From contig NC_031672.1 in the NCBI RefSeq assembly GCF_001640025.1, positions 1,922,001 to 1,986,000 on the forward strand: a stretch of 64,000 bases of DNA, given 5' to 3'. The translations under genes and the position numbers were made by a program. Shown here piece by piece: positions 31,561 to 43,826 of the stretch; the first letter of the stretch is position 1, and the number at the start of each line of letters is the position of its first letter. Below the pieces are notes generated by a model. The model made no database searches and was not told the DNA's origin. It saw nothing but the letters and a program-made list of their open reading frames with translations. This DNA comes from Sugiyamaella lignohabitans. Its lineage: Eukaryota; Ascomycota; Dipodascomycetes; Dipodascales; Trichomonascaceae.

Positions 31561-32218
31561 AATAGTTTCTTTGGAGTGCATCTTGATTCTCTAATATGAT
31601 TTATTGGGTAATGTATGGAAAATGATTCGTACAAAACTTTAAGATATTCTTCAGAGTTAGCCCTCGACTTCGAACGACTAGCTTTATCTTTTAAGAACTA
31701 AACTTCTGGACAAGCAAATTATTGTCCAATGTCAATGCCATGTTTAGCTTCTTGCCAATAGTTGGAAACACATGTGAGCATCTGGCTTTGAGCTTATTTT
31801 AGGGGTTGCTCTTTTCTTTAAAAAGTTGAAACGGATATTGAACGTATTGAGACAAGATTTCGCATTTTGAGAAGAGTGACGGTAACCACGAATATGTCAT
31901 AAGGGGGCCAGACAGTCTAGAACATATTTCTAGATATTATATAGTGTTACGGTAAAACTATATCATATATTAAAACCAGACTGAGTTCGTCATTTAAGTC
32001 TCAGAATGGCAGGATACTTGCTTAAGGGAAAAAAGAAGACATCAAAATTAGAATAGATATATCCCTTAATTTCATACTTTGGTTCTTGAAACTGAGGGGA
32101 CTTTATAAATGACAATACATCGATAATGCTATTGGAGAGAACCAGCTTCAGGCTGTCTCAAACCATTGAAATTTTAATTTTAATTTTAATTAAAAGATTC
32201 TGGGGGTGCCGAGCGGAA

Positions 32219-32272
32219 CCCGAGCGAAGCGAGGGCAACGGGGTCTGGGGCGGAGCCCCAGCCGCCGGAGGC
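32219..32272 (-). repeat. GC-rich double-hairpin element, solo arm (copy 14)
   Basis: Reverse arm with hairpin CGAGCgaaGCGAG, core GGGGCGGAGCCCC and end GCCGCCGGAGGC. An AT-rich tract of ATTTTA repeats lies about 25 bp upstream. Confidence 0.85.
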
Positions 32273-33599
32273 AGATCCACCCGGGGAGTTGAGATCCACA
32301 CCGGCGCTGCTGCCACCTGACCAGGTAAAATTCGGTACGTGCTCGTAGAAAGGATGCATGTCGGTGATGTGGTGGGGTGACCCTTCAGGGGCGGTAAGTC
32401 GGTCAGTTCTATTTACCGTTCTGGAAATCTTGCATAGACCAGAGGTACCCCGGGAAGATGCCCGAGCTAGGTAGTGATGGATGTACGTGCTAGTGGCAGG
32501 AAGATCCTGATACGTCCCCGCAGGCTGTGGCTCGTCATGTATAGTCCATTTCAAATAGTCCGCAAGTTATTCCGACATCAACGTGAAGAATTTGAGACCA
32601 TATGGCTGAGACTGGAGATTTTTAAGAAAGAATAATGGCCAGTTTGTACTTCTTGATCTTTCACATGTAAAGTAATAATTTGAAGCGTTAAAATATTGCT
32701 TCAGTGGGACCAGAACACCCGGATGCTATTGCTAATATTACTTGGTGGGTGGCCCATTTTTTGATCAGTCTAGTCTGGGATTTTCCCACACTTTTCCCCT
32801 TTCTTTATTTTCTTTTGCTATACATGTATAATTAGTGCTGACAACAAACTTTCGTTTAAATTTAAATTGCATCTGACATTTTCATCTATGCTAGATTCGT
32901 GGTTAATAGCGACCGCTCCCCGTTGAGATCGCTTAGAATCTGCAGGTGGTAGGAGATTTTGTGACGATATGCTCATGGGTTCAACAGATTCATCTACCCC
33001 GCACTACTAGTTAGAGGATCAATTAACTCCTTGTTCCAGACAATTGTTTCTCATCACGTTCGGTCGATGAATCGTATATCTGGTAATTGTTGCATTTCGT
33101 CGGGGCTATAGACTACTTTCGAAGCTAGGATGCATACTGCATCGCGGAAAGAAGGCACTTTCTTTTGCAGGTAGCTGCAGCAGGTCATGCAGCGAGATAC
33201 GATACCTTAGAAACCAGAGTTTTGAATTGTAGGTTAATCATGACCAGTACAGTATAGATCACCAGATCTAATTTGCAATCTAACGTTGAAAAATGGGGTT
33301 TTTCTGGAGACAGGTCCAGCGTGATATCTTACAGGAGAGGGTGTGGGACATTTGCCGGATATTGCACCACGGTTAGATTAGGTCAAGCGGATAATTGCCG
33401 GATCAATAAATCCAAAACCCCCACTCGAAATATTGCATTTTTATACACACAAATGAAATGACAAAACGAAAATATCAACAGAACAACAGACCCTTTGATA
33501 AAGGGAAAGGTTTAAGGTTCATAAAGAAATATAAGCTTCTGTGCCTTTGCTGGATACCGGCAAAAAAAAAAATTAGGCGTTCGAGTGTACAGAGTAGAG

Positions 33600-34460
33600 C
33601 CCAGACCCCCACAAAGGAGGGGCATGCATATTTTTCCAGTACAGGGGCGCACACCCCACATCGCAATTTTGACATGCGTCTGGAGTGCATATTAGGAAGG
33701 ATTGGCGTATCACAGTTCGGGGAAATGTATTTTTGACCCCCTAACCATTTGCATACGGAGATATCCCAGTAGTAGAGAAGAGATGCATATGCAAATCGGG
33801 GACCTTTCGCTACAACTTGTGATCCCGTTATGCATGTACTGCAGGGGGATGACCAGTTTTGAGCATTACCCCTCCATGCTTCTGTACGCGGGTAACCCCA
33901 GTTGTTAGTTGATTTGGACCTGGTTCTGGTCTTGAATTCCGGCTCATGGTGGGGTTTCATTTGGGGGATTATTTTGGGATCTTGATTGAGTTCTTTCCAG
34001 GTTTTTCAATTATATAGCGGAAGTTTTAGGTTTTTAAAAGTACTTTTAGATACTCAATGAGATTCAATAGGTATGAAGGGACACCTGATTCTCGTAGCTA
34101 TATAGAGAATGTCTCAACTAAAGACCTTATCGGAAGACAGACCCTTGATTGTTTCGCTTCGCCCATATGATCCGGTCATAAGAAGCAAATAAAACAGAAA
34201 GCAAGCACATATTGTTGACTGCCCCACTCCGCCCGTCAACGGCGTTTCTTTCCATTTCCTTACTAGTGAAATGCCAGTTGCGAGATGCAGCGACCAATTT
34301 TTGTTTTTTTTTAAGCGTTTACATAAATGAAGGTGATCGACTAAAAAGTACCCCGCATCACCTTTTACGGACGCATACTGTGGTTCATCATCTCCAGGTG
34401 CCGTTCACCATGCAACACAAAAGTCCATGACCAACGTCCGAAAAATATAAAAGGGGACTG
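33600..34460 (+). promoter_or_regulatory. GC-box-rich promoter of the sugar transporter, with TATA box
   Basis: C4/G4 boxes (CCCCAC, AGGGG, CCCCTAACC, GGGGACC, ACCCCAG, TGGGG) are unusually dense between 33600 and 33970. Such boxes match Mig1-type repressor and STRE sites known from yeast carbon control. TATAAAA at 34446-34452 lies 108 bp before the ATG. Glucose control is inferred from the gene type plus these sites. Confidence 0.4.
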
Positions 34461-34559
34461 AAATTCCCCAGATTTATTCCATATCAGATCACCAGACAAT
34501 CAAAGAATTTTTTATTCACCGAAAATTCTTTTCGAATAACTTGGACATCTTCATTAATA

Positions 34560-36689
34560 ATGTCTGCTAAGGAAGATCAAACCGCAGTTCACTCTGAGCC
34601 CGTCGAGCTCGACCACGGTCCTACTCTACTTGATGTTGCTCCCAAGCTTGAGAAGCCTTGGTTCATGTACCCAAGACTTCTTCAACTTAACTTTCTTCTT
34701 TTAGGAAGTTTATTAGCTCAAGTTACATGTGGTTATGATGGATCCAGTTTAAACGGTCTTCAATCGGTCTCTTCTTGGAATAAGTTCTTTAATAACCCAG
34801 CTGGTTCCAAGTTGGGAACTATCGTTAATGGTATGACTATTGGTAGTTTGATCATGACTCCTTTCGTTACTTATATTGTTGATTACCTTGGACGTCGTTG
34901 GTCCAACATCATTGGTTGTTTCATTATTGTTATTGGTGCTCTTATTCAAGGTTTGGCTAAGAATGTTGGTATGTTCATGGGTGGTAGAATCCTTCTTGGT
35001 GTTGGTGGTATTATTTCTCTTACTGCTTGTCCTCCTCTTATTACCGAGTGTGGTTTCCCCTCTCAAAGACCAGTTCTTACTGCTCTTCTCATGCCCTCTT
35101 GGCCCTTTGGTGCCTTGATTGCCGCTTTGGTCACCTGGGCTCCTTACATGTCTATGCAAAACAACAACTGGGCTTGGAGAATTCCTTCTTTGATCCAGTT
35201 GGCTCTTCCTTGTGTCCAAATCGTTCTTGCTTTTTTCGGTCCTGAGAGTCCTCGTTATTTGATTTCTATTGGTCGTGAATCTGAAGCCAGAGACTTCTTC
35301 ATCAAGTACCACGCTTTTGGCGATGCCACTCACCCTATTGTCGAGTACGAGATGGCTGAGATCACTGCTGCTATCGAGGAAGAGAAATTGAACAAGGTCG
35401 GTTCTTGGTTGACTTGGTTCAGTTCCAGATCTTTCATCCACATCTTCTGTTTGTGTATCATCGTCCCCTCTTTCCAACAATTGGCCGGTAACTCTGTCAT
35501 TTCGGTAAGTATTTTTTTACCTCCTCCACATGTGCTTGGGGGCACATACCTTCCCCCCACTCTGCACAGATATGCATACTGTACTGCAATGCTTGCCCCG
35601 CTTGATCTGTTTAACCGGATCAATTATCGTGATCTTTATTTTTTTTTCGAATGATGTTTACTAACAAATTTCCTAGTACTATCTTGCCAAGGTTTTGGAT
35701 GGTGCTGGTATCACCGACCCTGTTTCCCAACTTAAGATTAACTTGGGTCTTTCTGCCTGGACTCTTATCTGTTCCATTGCCGGATCTATTTTGGTTGGTC
35801 AGTTCCGTCGTAGACGTCTGTTCTTGACCGGTTATGCATGCATGTTCGTCGTTTACATCTGTTTCACTGGTGTTTCTGGCGCCAATGTTAACCAAGACTT
35901 CAAGAACGTTCCCCTGCGTAACTCAATTGTGTTCTTCATTTTCTTGTACAACATGGTCTACCAAATCTGTTCTCCCATTGCTTTCACTTATACTATGGAG
36001 ATCTGTCCTTTCTCTCTTAGAAGTAAGGGTTCTTTCTTGTACCAATTCTCCGGTGCTATTGTTGGTTTCTTGTAAGTATCTGTCACTGCAGCAAGTCTAT
36101 GATAGCAGGAATAGGGGATTGTGCAGCAGCAGTATGTGTGTTGCGGGCGGAAAGCTTCTCCGATGTCGCTCCTGCCCGATTACTCATGCAATCTCTTGTC
36201 TCTCTCTATTCTTTACTATTCTCATCATGGCTTCACTGTCTGTTCTGTATGATTTCGAAGTCCAATACTAACTATTTCCAGCAACAACTACGTCAACCCT
36301 ATTGCCCTTCAAAACATCGCTTGGAAGTACTACATTGTAAGTTTTCAGTCTAAAACATGGGGTTCTGGGGGATCTCGAGCACCCATTGTCTATCATCTGA
36401 ATGCAGTAGTTTACCCTATTGCATCAAAGTGCCGTAGCTCGTCCCCCATATTACCTAAATCAACACTACAATCCCCCAACCATTTACTAACAGATTCCAG
36501 GTCTACATTGTCGCTCTTGCTGCCGAGTTCACTACCGTCTGGTTCTTCTTCCCCGAGACCTCTGGTTACGACTTGGAGTCTATCTCCGGTGCTGTCTTCG
36601 GTGAGAAGACTGGTCAAGCCGCTATCAACAAGTTCCAACACAAGTTGGAGGAGAAGGGAGGTGTTGAACATAGCGAATTTGCTGTTTAG
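34560..36689 (+). CDS. MFS sugar transporter (LAC12/hexose-transporter-like)
   Basis: A plasma-membrane sugar porter of 527 aa. Exons read as 34560-35504, 35677-36071, 36282-36336 and 36501-36689; each donor is GTAAGT-like, with CTAAC branch sites before introns 1-3 end, and phases agree. Family marks: GYDGSSLNGLQ in TM1, DYLGRRWSN after TM2, GRILLGVGG in TM4, PESPRYL before the central loop, and PETSGYDLESIS after TM12. The first ORF alone would stop in intron 1. Codon use is strongly biased to CTT, GTT, TCT and GGT, suggesting high expression. Closest group by motif is the LAC12-like branch of fungal sugar transporters; the substrate (lactose, hexose, other) cannot be told from sequence. 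Confidence 0.9.
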
Positions 36690-36756
36690 TTATTTCTTAT
36701 AGTTTGCGTTATTGAATATATTTGATTCCTGTTAATAATTTAACGAGTAGGGGGAT

Positions 36757-36809
36757 GCCTCCGGCGGCTGGGGCGCCGCCCCAGACCCCGTTGTGCTCGC
36801 TTCGCGAGC
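36757..36809 (+). repeat. GC-rich double-hairpin element, solo arm (copy 15)
   Basis: Core GGGGCGCCGCCCC, hairpin GCTCGCttcGCGAGC; 67 bp beyond the transporter stop codon. Confidence 0.87.
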
Positions 36810-37076
36810 TTGAAAACTTTGTTCATTGGTTTATAGCTTTTTTTTTATAACTCTTTTTTATTTGAAATATCTGCTTCAAATCACGAAGGACCTGGTAAAA
36901 GCGGTTTCGATGCACATGAAAACGGGGTTGAAAAATGGGCGACGGTAGTGCACGGCGTAGTATATATATTAAGATTCCAAGATACGGCATTTGCAAAGCA
37001 ATTTGATATAAATTCGTGACAGAATGGGATATGGAACTTTACGTTATTTATTTTATTTTTAGATCATATATTAGTA

Positions 37077-37091
37077 TATAATAAATAAATA

Positions 37092-37131
<40 letters not shown>

Positions 37132-37190
37132 GTAATATATAATAATAATATATAATAATAATATATAATAATACATAATAAATTAATCAC
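37077..37190. repeat. AAT/TAAA microsatellite
   Basis: Runs of AAAT, then about 15 AAT units, then TAATAATATA variants. Confidence 0.9.
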
Positions 37191-37364
37191 GATGTATACA
37201 GCGACCAAGCCGTGCACTGCACAAATGCAAAAACAGCTGCTGCATAGAAAATTACTGGCCAACCAAATTGTTGATTGAAAAGCCTTGCAGTGGTAAACCG
37301 AGACGCAGTTAGAGGTCCTTGAAAACTTGGAGGTTCGTCTCGAATAACGAAATAAATATACAAA

Positions 37365-38546
37365 ATGGGTAGCTTTTTAAGACCACAGGTGGCTCTCGCT
37401 ATCCGAAGACCATTAGCCAATAGCAATGTTCGTCTGTTATCGACCAGCCGGATAGCTTTTCAAGAGGCCAAGACCTCTGCTGTTACCGAAGCTGAGAAGA
37501 CTGAGGAGGTTCAAGAATTCGAAACTATCAGTGGAGCTCCAGCCGATTTGACCACCAATAGAATTGTCAGAATTTTCCAAGAAAGTAAAGCGGCAACTCA
37601 GAGTGGTACCTGGGGTACTGGCGTTTGGAGAATTGACTGGGATATTGTCCCACGCGCCAACAGATGGGAGAACGACTTGATGGGTTGGGCTTCCAGTGGT
37701 GATTATATGTATGTATTAGAGGATGTGGAAGAGAGTGGGGAGTGAAGACATGTAGGGAGTTTAGATTTTGATTTCCAGGTTGAAAGAGGTAAAGAGTATG
37801 TTCGCGATCGTATCGAGATAATCCAACAAGAATTGAGTTACGAGAAGATTAAAAATCGATATGGAATCCAAATGGAATCGAATTGAAGAAGTTTGGGCTG
37901 GAATTTTCTGAATTCAACTGAAGGTTTTGAGAATATTTCATATACAACTGGCATTTGATAAGATTTCGAACTCAGTTTTGGAAAGTATATCTTTGGCATA
38001 CGCCAAGAACTCAGATACAATACCAGTCGAAAGCTATTTCAAGTAACAGGAGAGTGAAAGAGCCAACAAAGCAACAACTATAATTTCGGCAAAAGAGTAT
38101 AATTATCTTATGTCCGCTCACTTTAGTCTATCGCGTCCTATTTTCTGGATCTACTTAGATCAATCTACTGATATCATTATTGGTATCCTCCAATTACTTT
38201 ATTGTGGAACCTCGCTCTTGTCATGTGGTTATAATTCTCGAGAAACTGTCAAGCTCTTGCACTCACTGTCATTCTAAACTCCTGATTCATGATTCATGAT
38301 TCCTGGTTCATGGTTCAATTTATCTGATAACATACCCACTGCACTGCAATATTTCTTATACTAACTTTTCACAGGCAAGCCACCCAAATGAAGTTCAGAA
38401 CCAAGGACGACGCCATCAGATTTGCTCTTAACCAGGGCTGGAACACAGTGGTCCACGAGACCAACAAGAGAGACTTCAAGGTCAAGGTATACGCCGACAA
38501 CTTTTTCCACAGCTCCGGCAAGCTCAAGCATATTCGTACTAAATAA
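37365..38546 (+). CDS. NDUFS4: NADH:ubiquinone oxidoreductase 18-kDa subunit (NDUFS4/NUYM), mitochondrial complex I
   Basis: An accessory subunit of respiratory complex I, 171 aa. Exons are 37365-37708 and 38375-38546; the 666-nt intron has donor GTATGT, branch ACTAAC and acceptor CACAG. An Arg-rich N-terminus (MGSFLRPQVALAIRRPLA) is a mitochondrial presequence. The body carries the family signatures ESKAATQSGTWGTGVWRIDW, RWENDLMGW and, after the intron, MKFRTKDDAIRFALNQGW and the C-terminal basic end. Presence of this gene means the organism keeps complex I, unlike Saccharomyces. The intron is more than ten times the usual size here; no snoRNA boxes were found in it by eye. Confidence 0.93.
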
Positions 38547-39378
38547 GTAGCCAGTCTTCTTACCTGTACGATCTATTTACATTATATTATAATAAGACCA
38601 TTTTTTTGTCCGTAAAGTTACATGGCACTGTTCTCTGTCAGCTGAGACTCATCTCCAACCCATCAAGACCCATTATCCCAGCCGAAGTTCGAATATTTTA
38701 GTCTTGCGGGACTCAACACGCCCGACTCGAGCGAAGCGAGAGGAGCAGCGGGGTCTGGGGCGCAGCCCCAGCCGCCGGAGGCATCCTAGTCCAACTATTT
38801 TATTTATATTTTGGATCAGATCATAAATATATCATACTGGAGAAGCGATGGTGCGGCTCTTGCGGAGGAGAAGCGGGGCTGAAAGTCGCGATGCCAGTGC
38901 AGTATATCGATGCAAGATATTGTTGAAACCGGAGGGGTGAATAATTGGCATCATACATTTTTCGGCCATAGATTTCGTTTTCCTGCTTGTTTTGGACGGT
39001 ACCTGCAAGCCTGCCGAGAGACTGGTTGTAAGTAGAGAGGACCTTTAAAATGGGTATTGTTTTGAAGTTGGAAGTTGTAGGTTTGGAGTCAGATCAGATT
39101 TGCGGCTGGAGGAGTGAATGTGGAGCGAGACCCAAACTTGCGAGTTGCAACTTTCGTCAGTTTTACAGAACCTGCTTTTATTGGTTTGGAAAGAGGTACT
39201 ATCATTTGCTGAAGAGCTGGTAGTTGAGATTCTTTTAGCTAGTAAAGTGGCAGAAAGAGTGAATGCTGTTGGATGATATTTTTTTGATTTCGACATGTTT
39301 ATTCAGCTGAGTACAGTTGATAGTATCGTTGATGCTAACTAAAGGTTTGTAGAGTTTAACAAAGTCGCATCAAGGAAA
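38547..39378. other. Intergenic region between NDUFS4 and SET1
   Basis: One GC-rich solo arm (38723-38782) and the SET1 upstream region. An 83-codon minus frame with an ATG (39045-39296) is present but has no recognisable features. Confidence 0.55.
38723..38782 (-). repeat. GC-rich double-hairpin element, solo arm (copy 16)
   Basis: Reverse arm with hairpin CTCGAGCgaaGCGAGAG, core GGGGCGCAGCCCC and end GCCGCCGGAGGC. It is the rightmost copy in the window. Confidence 0.87.
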
Positions 39379-42300
39379 ATGAACGGCCATAGCAAGTCAT
39401 CTATGGCGGTGTTTTTCCCTGATCGCGTGGTGCGGGACCGAGAACGGGACCGAGAGCGTGACCGCCATGGTTACGACCGGGCGGGCAGCTCTAATCGCGA
39501 TGGAATAAACCGTAGCCATGAAGATAGGCTGAATGGTGAGTCTGTGTCCGATTATGATAGACATGGATCCCGTTCGAGAGATATAGACAGTCGTGACACA
39601 CGTTCGAGCAGAGATAGCAGAGATAGTGGATGGCACCACCATAGTTCTAGTAGTAGAAACTCAGCAAGTGAGCGAGATTATAGACGAGATCATGATCTTG
39701 ACTACAGAACTGAATACAGTAGTAGTCGAAGAGGATATGATGAGATCAGTGAACGAGAGAGATCAAGTGACTGGGGTCGCAGCAGCGACCGAACCCGAGA
39801 TCGCGATTACAGAAGTAGTGACAGATATCCTAGCCACCAATCTCGTGAACATGGATCAAGGCATGAAAGAGATGGAGAAAGAGACAGAGACCGGGACCGG
39901 GACAGAGAGAGGGATAGGGACAGAGACAGGGACAGAGATAGGGAGAGAGACAGGGAGAGAGAAAGAGATAGAGGTAGAGACAGAGAGAGAGACGGGGACA
40001 GAGACAGAGAGAGAGACAGAGATAGACACAGAGCGAGGGACAAAGACTCATCGCCTTTTTCAACTCGAAGCTATGACTCTCACCCTGATTCAGCGCATTC
40101 TCATCATAGGGATTACCGAGGTCGGGACAGAGACTATGATCGGGGTTGGGATCGTGACAACAGTCGTACACATAGTCGGGTTCAGAGTCCGCATGGTCAC
40201 AGCAACAATTCTCACTCGACTAGATCAACTTCTGCTACTCCTAGCAAAGCTGTAAAAAGTTCAATCGTATCGAAATCAACTGTCCCCTCTTCTAGCATCT
40301 CTAGCACTAGCATACCAAGTAATGATTCATCAACAAAACGGCATTCAGAAAATGGCTCTGTTGAAGTAAATGGCAAGATGCATGAAGAGCACAAAGTCGA
40401 AAAAGCATACAGTACATATTTAGCATCATCATCCGGTTCTTCTAGCGTGTCATCTACAACAACTAGCATTGTATCATCTTCACCTGCTACCAGTCCTGAC
40501 ACGGTCATTAGTGTATCCCCTCTGCAGGGCGACAAGCCAGGCATCACATCTATTAATGATACTACATCTACGGTTGCTACTGAAAGACCTCCACCACCAC
40601 CAAAATCACCGCCAGTTTCGAACCTCAATGGTCCTTCTCGTCAACCTCCTCCACCACCTCCCCCGTCTATTGCTGGTATGAAAGGAGCTTCGCATTCTTT
40701 ACCGCCCCAACCAGCTACTGGCGCACCAGGATTAACACTTAACTCAGTCAGAGAACACACACCACAACCACTCCCTGCCTGCTTAATTCCAAAAGAAAAA
40801 GACCCCCAAGCTGTTTTCAGCAAACGAAAAGAATTCAGAATTGTATATGATCCCGAGCTCAGTAAAGACAAATCAAAAGGTAAACAACCAATTTACAAGT
40901 ACCGGTCCAAGGACGAATCAGACGAAAAAGAACGAAAACCTGTTAATGACCCTCGAAAGCGTGAAAAGTACCATAAATATGCATCAGTTGGTAAGCGCTC
41001 TCCTTTTAACAGTCTGCCAGTTCCCAGGTTTATATATGACGAGAACTGGCTTGGTAAGCCACCAGCCACTCGGATTCTTGTTTCTGGTTTGTCCACTCTT
41101 ACTTCTAAATCATCCGTAGCTGCGGAATTCAAGATCTTTGGTGAGATTGAGTCTTGCGAATTGATCTTAAATCCTGACACGGCAGCATCTTTGGGGTTGT
41201 GTCACTTGCGATTCAAGGGCTCTCTTGACAAAGCGCATAAAATAGCTGAGCGCGCTATTTCAGAGTCTAAGAAAACAAAAATAGATTTCCGCCAGATCAA
41301 GGTTGATTTTGATGATAACGGCTCTAAAGCACAGGAAATTGTCGACAAAGTCATTGCTGAGCAGAGGAAAAAGGCCGACGAAGCTGCTAAACAAGCTGCC
41401 AAGGCCGCTGCAATCGCAGCTAAAGAGGCTCAGGCTGCGAAAGCTAAGCTCAAGCTGCAAAAGCCGTCTAGCAGGGTATCCACCCCACAGCCAGCATCAA
41501 CTGCGTCTTCAAGTACACCAACAGCGCCACCTGCATTGGTTGCTGGTGCCCCATTGTCTTCATTTCCATTAATAAAACCAGCTATTATGAAAATCATAGA
41601 CCGAAGGCCGTACATTATGATTTGTCATGAATTCTTACCGACAGATGATGTTTATCCGTCAGATATCAAGCGAGTTCTTCGCAATTACGACTGGGTTCGT
41701 GTGTTGTGTGATGATAATGGGTTCTATATAATTTTCGAGAACGCGAAAGAAGCTCGTCTGTGTCATAATGAAATGGATGGCAAGAAATTGTTTGAATTCA
41801 AATTGGCAATGGATTTATATTTAGAAGGTTTTGCCCCCAGAGTCAAAGGTGCAAGTGCTTTATCATCTTTCAGAAGTGACAAGGGCTGGTCTAAGAAGGC
41901 TGCTGAGAAGAAACCACGAGATCCTATCAAGGATGCCACTGAAAGGGTTATCAAAGATCTTCGTGACCTGCTTTGGAAAGATGTCAAGGAACGAATAGTC
42001 GCGCCAAAAATCTTTGAATCGCTTGATCCTAGCAGATTCGGTCATATCAAGCGTGAAGTTGCCGCCAAACCCACTCCGAACTCGGTGGCTCCGTCATTCA
42101 CGAATGGTGCTGCTGCTGATAGCAATGAAGCCTTTTCAGTTGTGGAGAGAATATCTTTTAATAAGCTTCCTACACTTCCAAGATTCAAGAAAAAGACAGT
42201 TGCTGTTGGTGACGATTCAGCCAAAGTTGCAATGAAAAAATTCAGAAAAGATGCTAGACCTATGAACCATCGGTTGAATTTTGATGAGTCTGATGACGAG

Positions 42301-43826
42301 AAAGACAGTGAAGTTTCGACTAGGAAACCATCTCCCATTGCAGAGTCAATAACACCTAGTGTTGAACCTGAACCAGTGCCCAAGAAGAAGAAATCTAAAT
42401 TAATAAAGAAGAGAGATTTCGACTTTGAGAGCTCTGGTGAAGATGATGAGACTGGAAATGAACAGACATTTGCTGTGAAGCTTCTGGACGAAACTATCCC
42501 TCCTCCTGAGAAGAAGGTGAAAGTCTCAAGAAAGAAGGCTGTTAAAGCTATACCTTCACCTGTTAAGAAGAAGGGACGACCAAAGAAGGCAGATGAGGAA
42601 GAGCTCGTTGATGAAGACACTGGAACGAAGCCTGCTGAGGAGTTGGTTGCTGAATACGAAGAAAAGACTATGGATCAAGGCATTTCTGATTCGGAAATCA
42701 ACATACCCCATATTGTAGACGCCAAGAGCGGTGTTGACTGGAGTCCCACGGAGACTCCCGGACCATTGACGGTTTGCGGCAAGGAAGATCTAACTGAAGA
42801 GGTTGAGTTGCCTGAATTCAAATCTTTTATAAAAGATGATGAGGACTACGGATTACTTCAAGAAGTTCTACGCGATACTGAACCTGATCCATCAATTGGA
42901 AATGCCCAGTACTGGGCATGGAAAAATCTCCAGATCAAGAAAATTGAATACGAGAGCAGGCAAAAGCTGGATACAGTTTCTGGTACACCGCCAGATATGT
43001 TGGTTGGAAAATGGGATGCGAATTCTAATGACAGCCGTAGAAGTATTGGCTATTATGAAATCCCCGAGACTGATAAATTCGAATACCTCGAGCACAGACG
43101 TAAAATCTCGAAGCCAATTGATACATTACAGCGATATGATCGAGATACATCTCTGGCTGGTGCTGGTGGATCGTCTCGTATGAATCGTGTAAATAACAGA
43201 CGACTGGCGGCTGATATCACTATTCAAAAGCAAATGCTCAGCAGTGAGACGGATATTCTCAATTTCAATCAACTCAAAAAGCGAAAGAAGCCCGTTAAGT
43301 TTGCTCGGTCTGCCATCCACAATTGGGGATTGTATGCAGTGGAGCCTATTGCTGCTAATGAGATGATTATCGAATATGTGGGTGAAGTCATTCGTCAGCA
43401 ATTGGCTGATTTGCGAGAACGAAATTATATTCAATCGGGAATTGGATCTAGTTATTTATTCCGTATCGACGAAACTACAGTGGTTGATGCTACTAAAAAG
43501 GGTGGTATTGCAAGAGTAAGTAGACTCTTTTCTTCAAACTTTTCTCATTGGAATCTTTACTAACAGATTAGTTTATAAATCACTGTTGCACCCCCAGTTG
43601 TACAGCAAAAATTATAAAAGTAGAAGGGCAAAAAAGAATTGTCATTTATGCATTGCGTGATATAGCAGCTGGTAAGTTTAGCGATTTGGAGGTATAAAGG
43701 CGAGATTCTAACTATTTTAAAGACGAAGAATTGACTTATGACTATAAATTTGAAAGAGAAGTTAATGGCGAAGAGCGAATCCCTTGTTTATGTGGCTCAG
43801 CTGGCTGCAAAGGGTTCCTCAATTAA
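39379..43826 (+). CDS. SET1: Histone H3 lysine-4 methyltransferase, catalytic subunit of COMPASS
   Basis: Exons 39379-43515, 43572-43671 and 43723-43826 give 1,446 aa. Introns are 56 and 51 nt and split the SET domain. The N-terminal 240 residues are an Arg/Asp/Glu/Ser repeat region (RD, RE, DR dipeptides). Then come Ser-rich and poly-Pro stretches, an RRM-like fold ([10 protein letters not shown] near residue 560), the SET-associated RRM (about 745-805), acidic and Lys-rich segments, an N-SET region, and the SET domain (about 1307-1430) with [19 protein letters not shown], the spliced junction [15 protein letters not shown] and [12 protein letters not shown] post-SET motif [13 protein letters not shown] ends the protein. 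The substrate and complex follow from family knowledge. Confidence 0.95.

Larger units (their letters stand above)
29832..34559. other. Long gene-free region
   Basis: No supported gene in 4.7 kb. It holds a GATAT microsatellite (30473-30501), a degenerate ~123-bp tandem array (about 30840-31560), one GC-rich solo arm (32219-32272), and from about 33600 the promoter of the sugar transporter. A 161-codon minus frame at 33475-33960 has no family features. Confidence 0.6.
36690..37364. other. Intergenic region between the sugar transporter and NDUFS4
   Basis: It contains one GC-rich solo arm, a TAA/AAT microsatellite and the NDUFS4 promoter; no gene seen. Confidence 0.6.

Noticed and set aside
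33475..33960. 161-codon minus-strand frame
   Set aside because: No motifs or recognisable composition; it overlaps the GC-box-rich promoter region.
39045..39296. 83-codon minus-strand frame with ATG, MSKSKKYHPTAFTL
   Set aside because: Short, no domain and lies in the SET1 upstream region; kept only as a remark.
39593..40255. 220-codon plus-strand frame rich in Thr/Glu/Ile
   Set aside because: It is the other frame of the SET1 Arg-Asp repeat; repeats keep several frames open.
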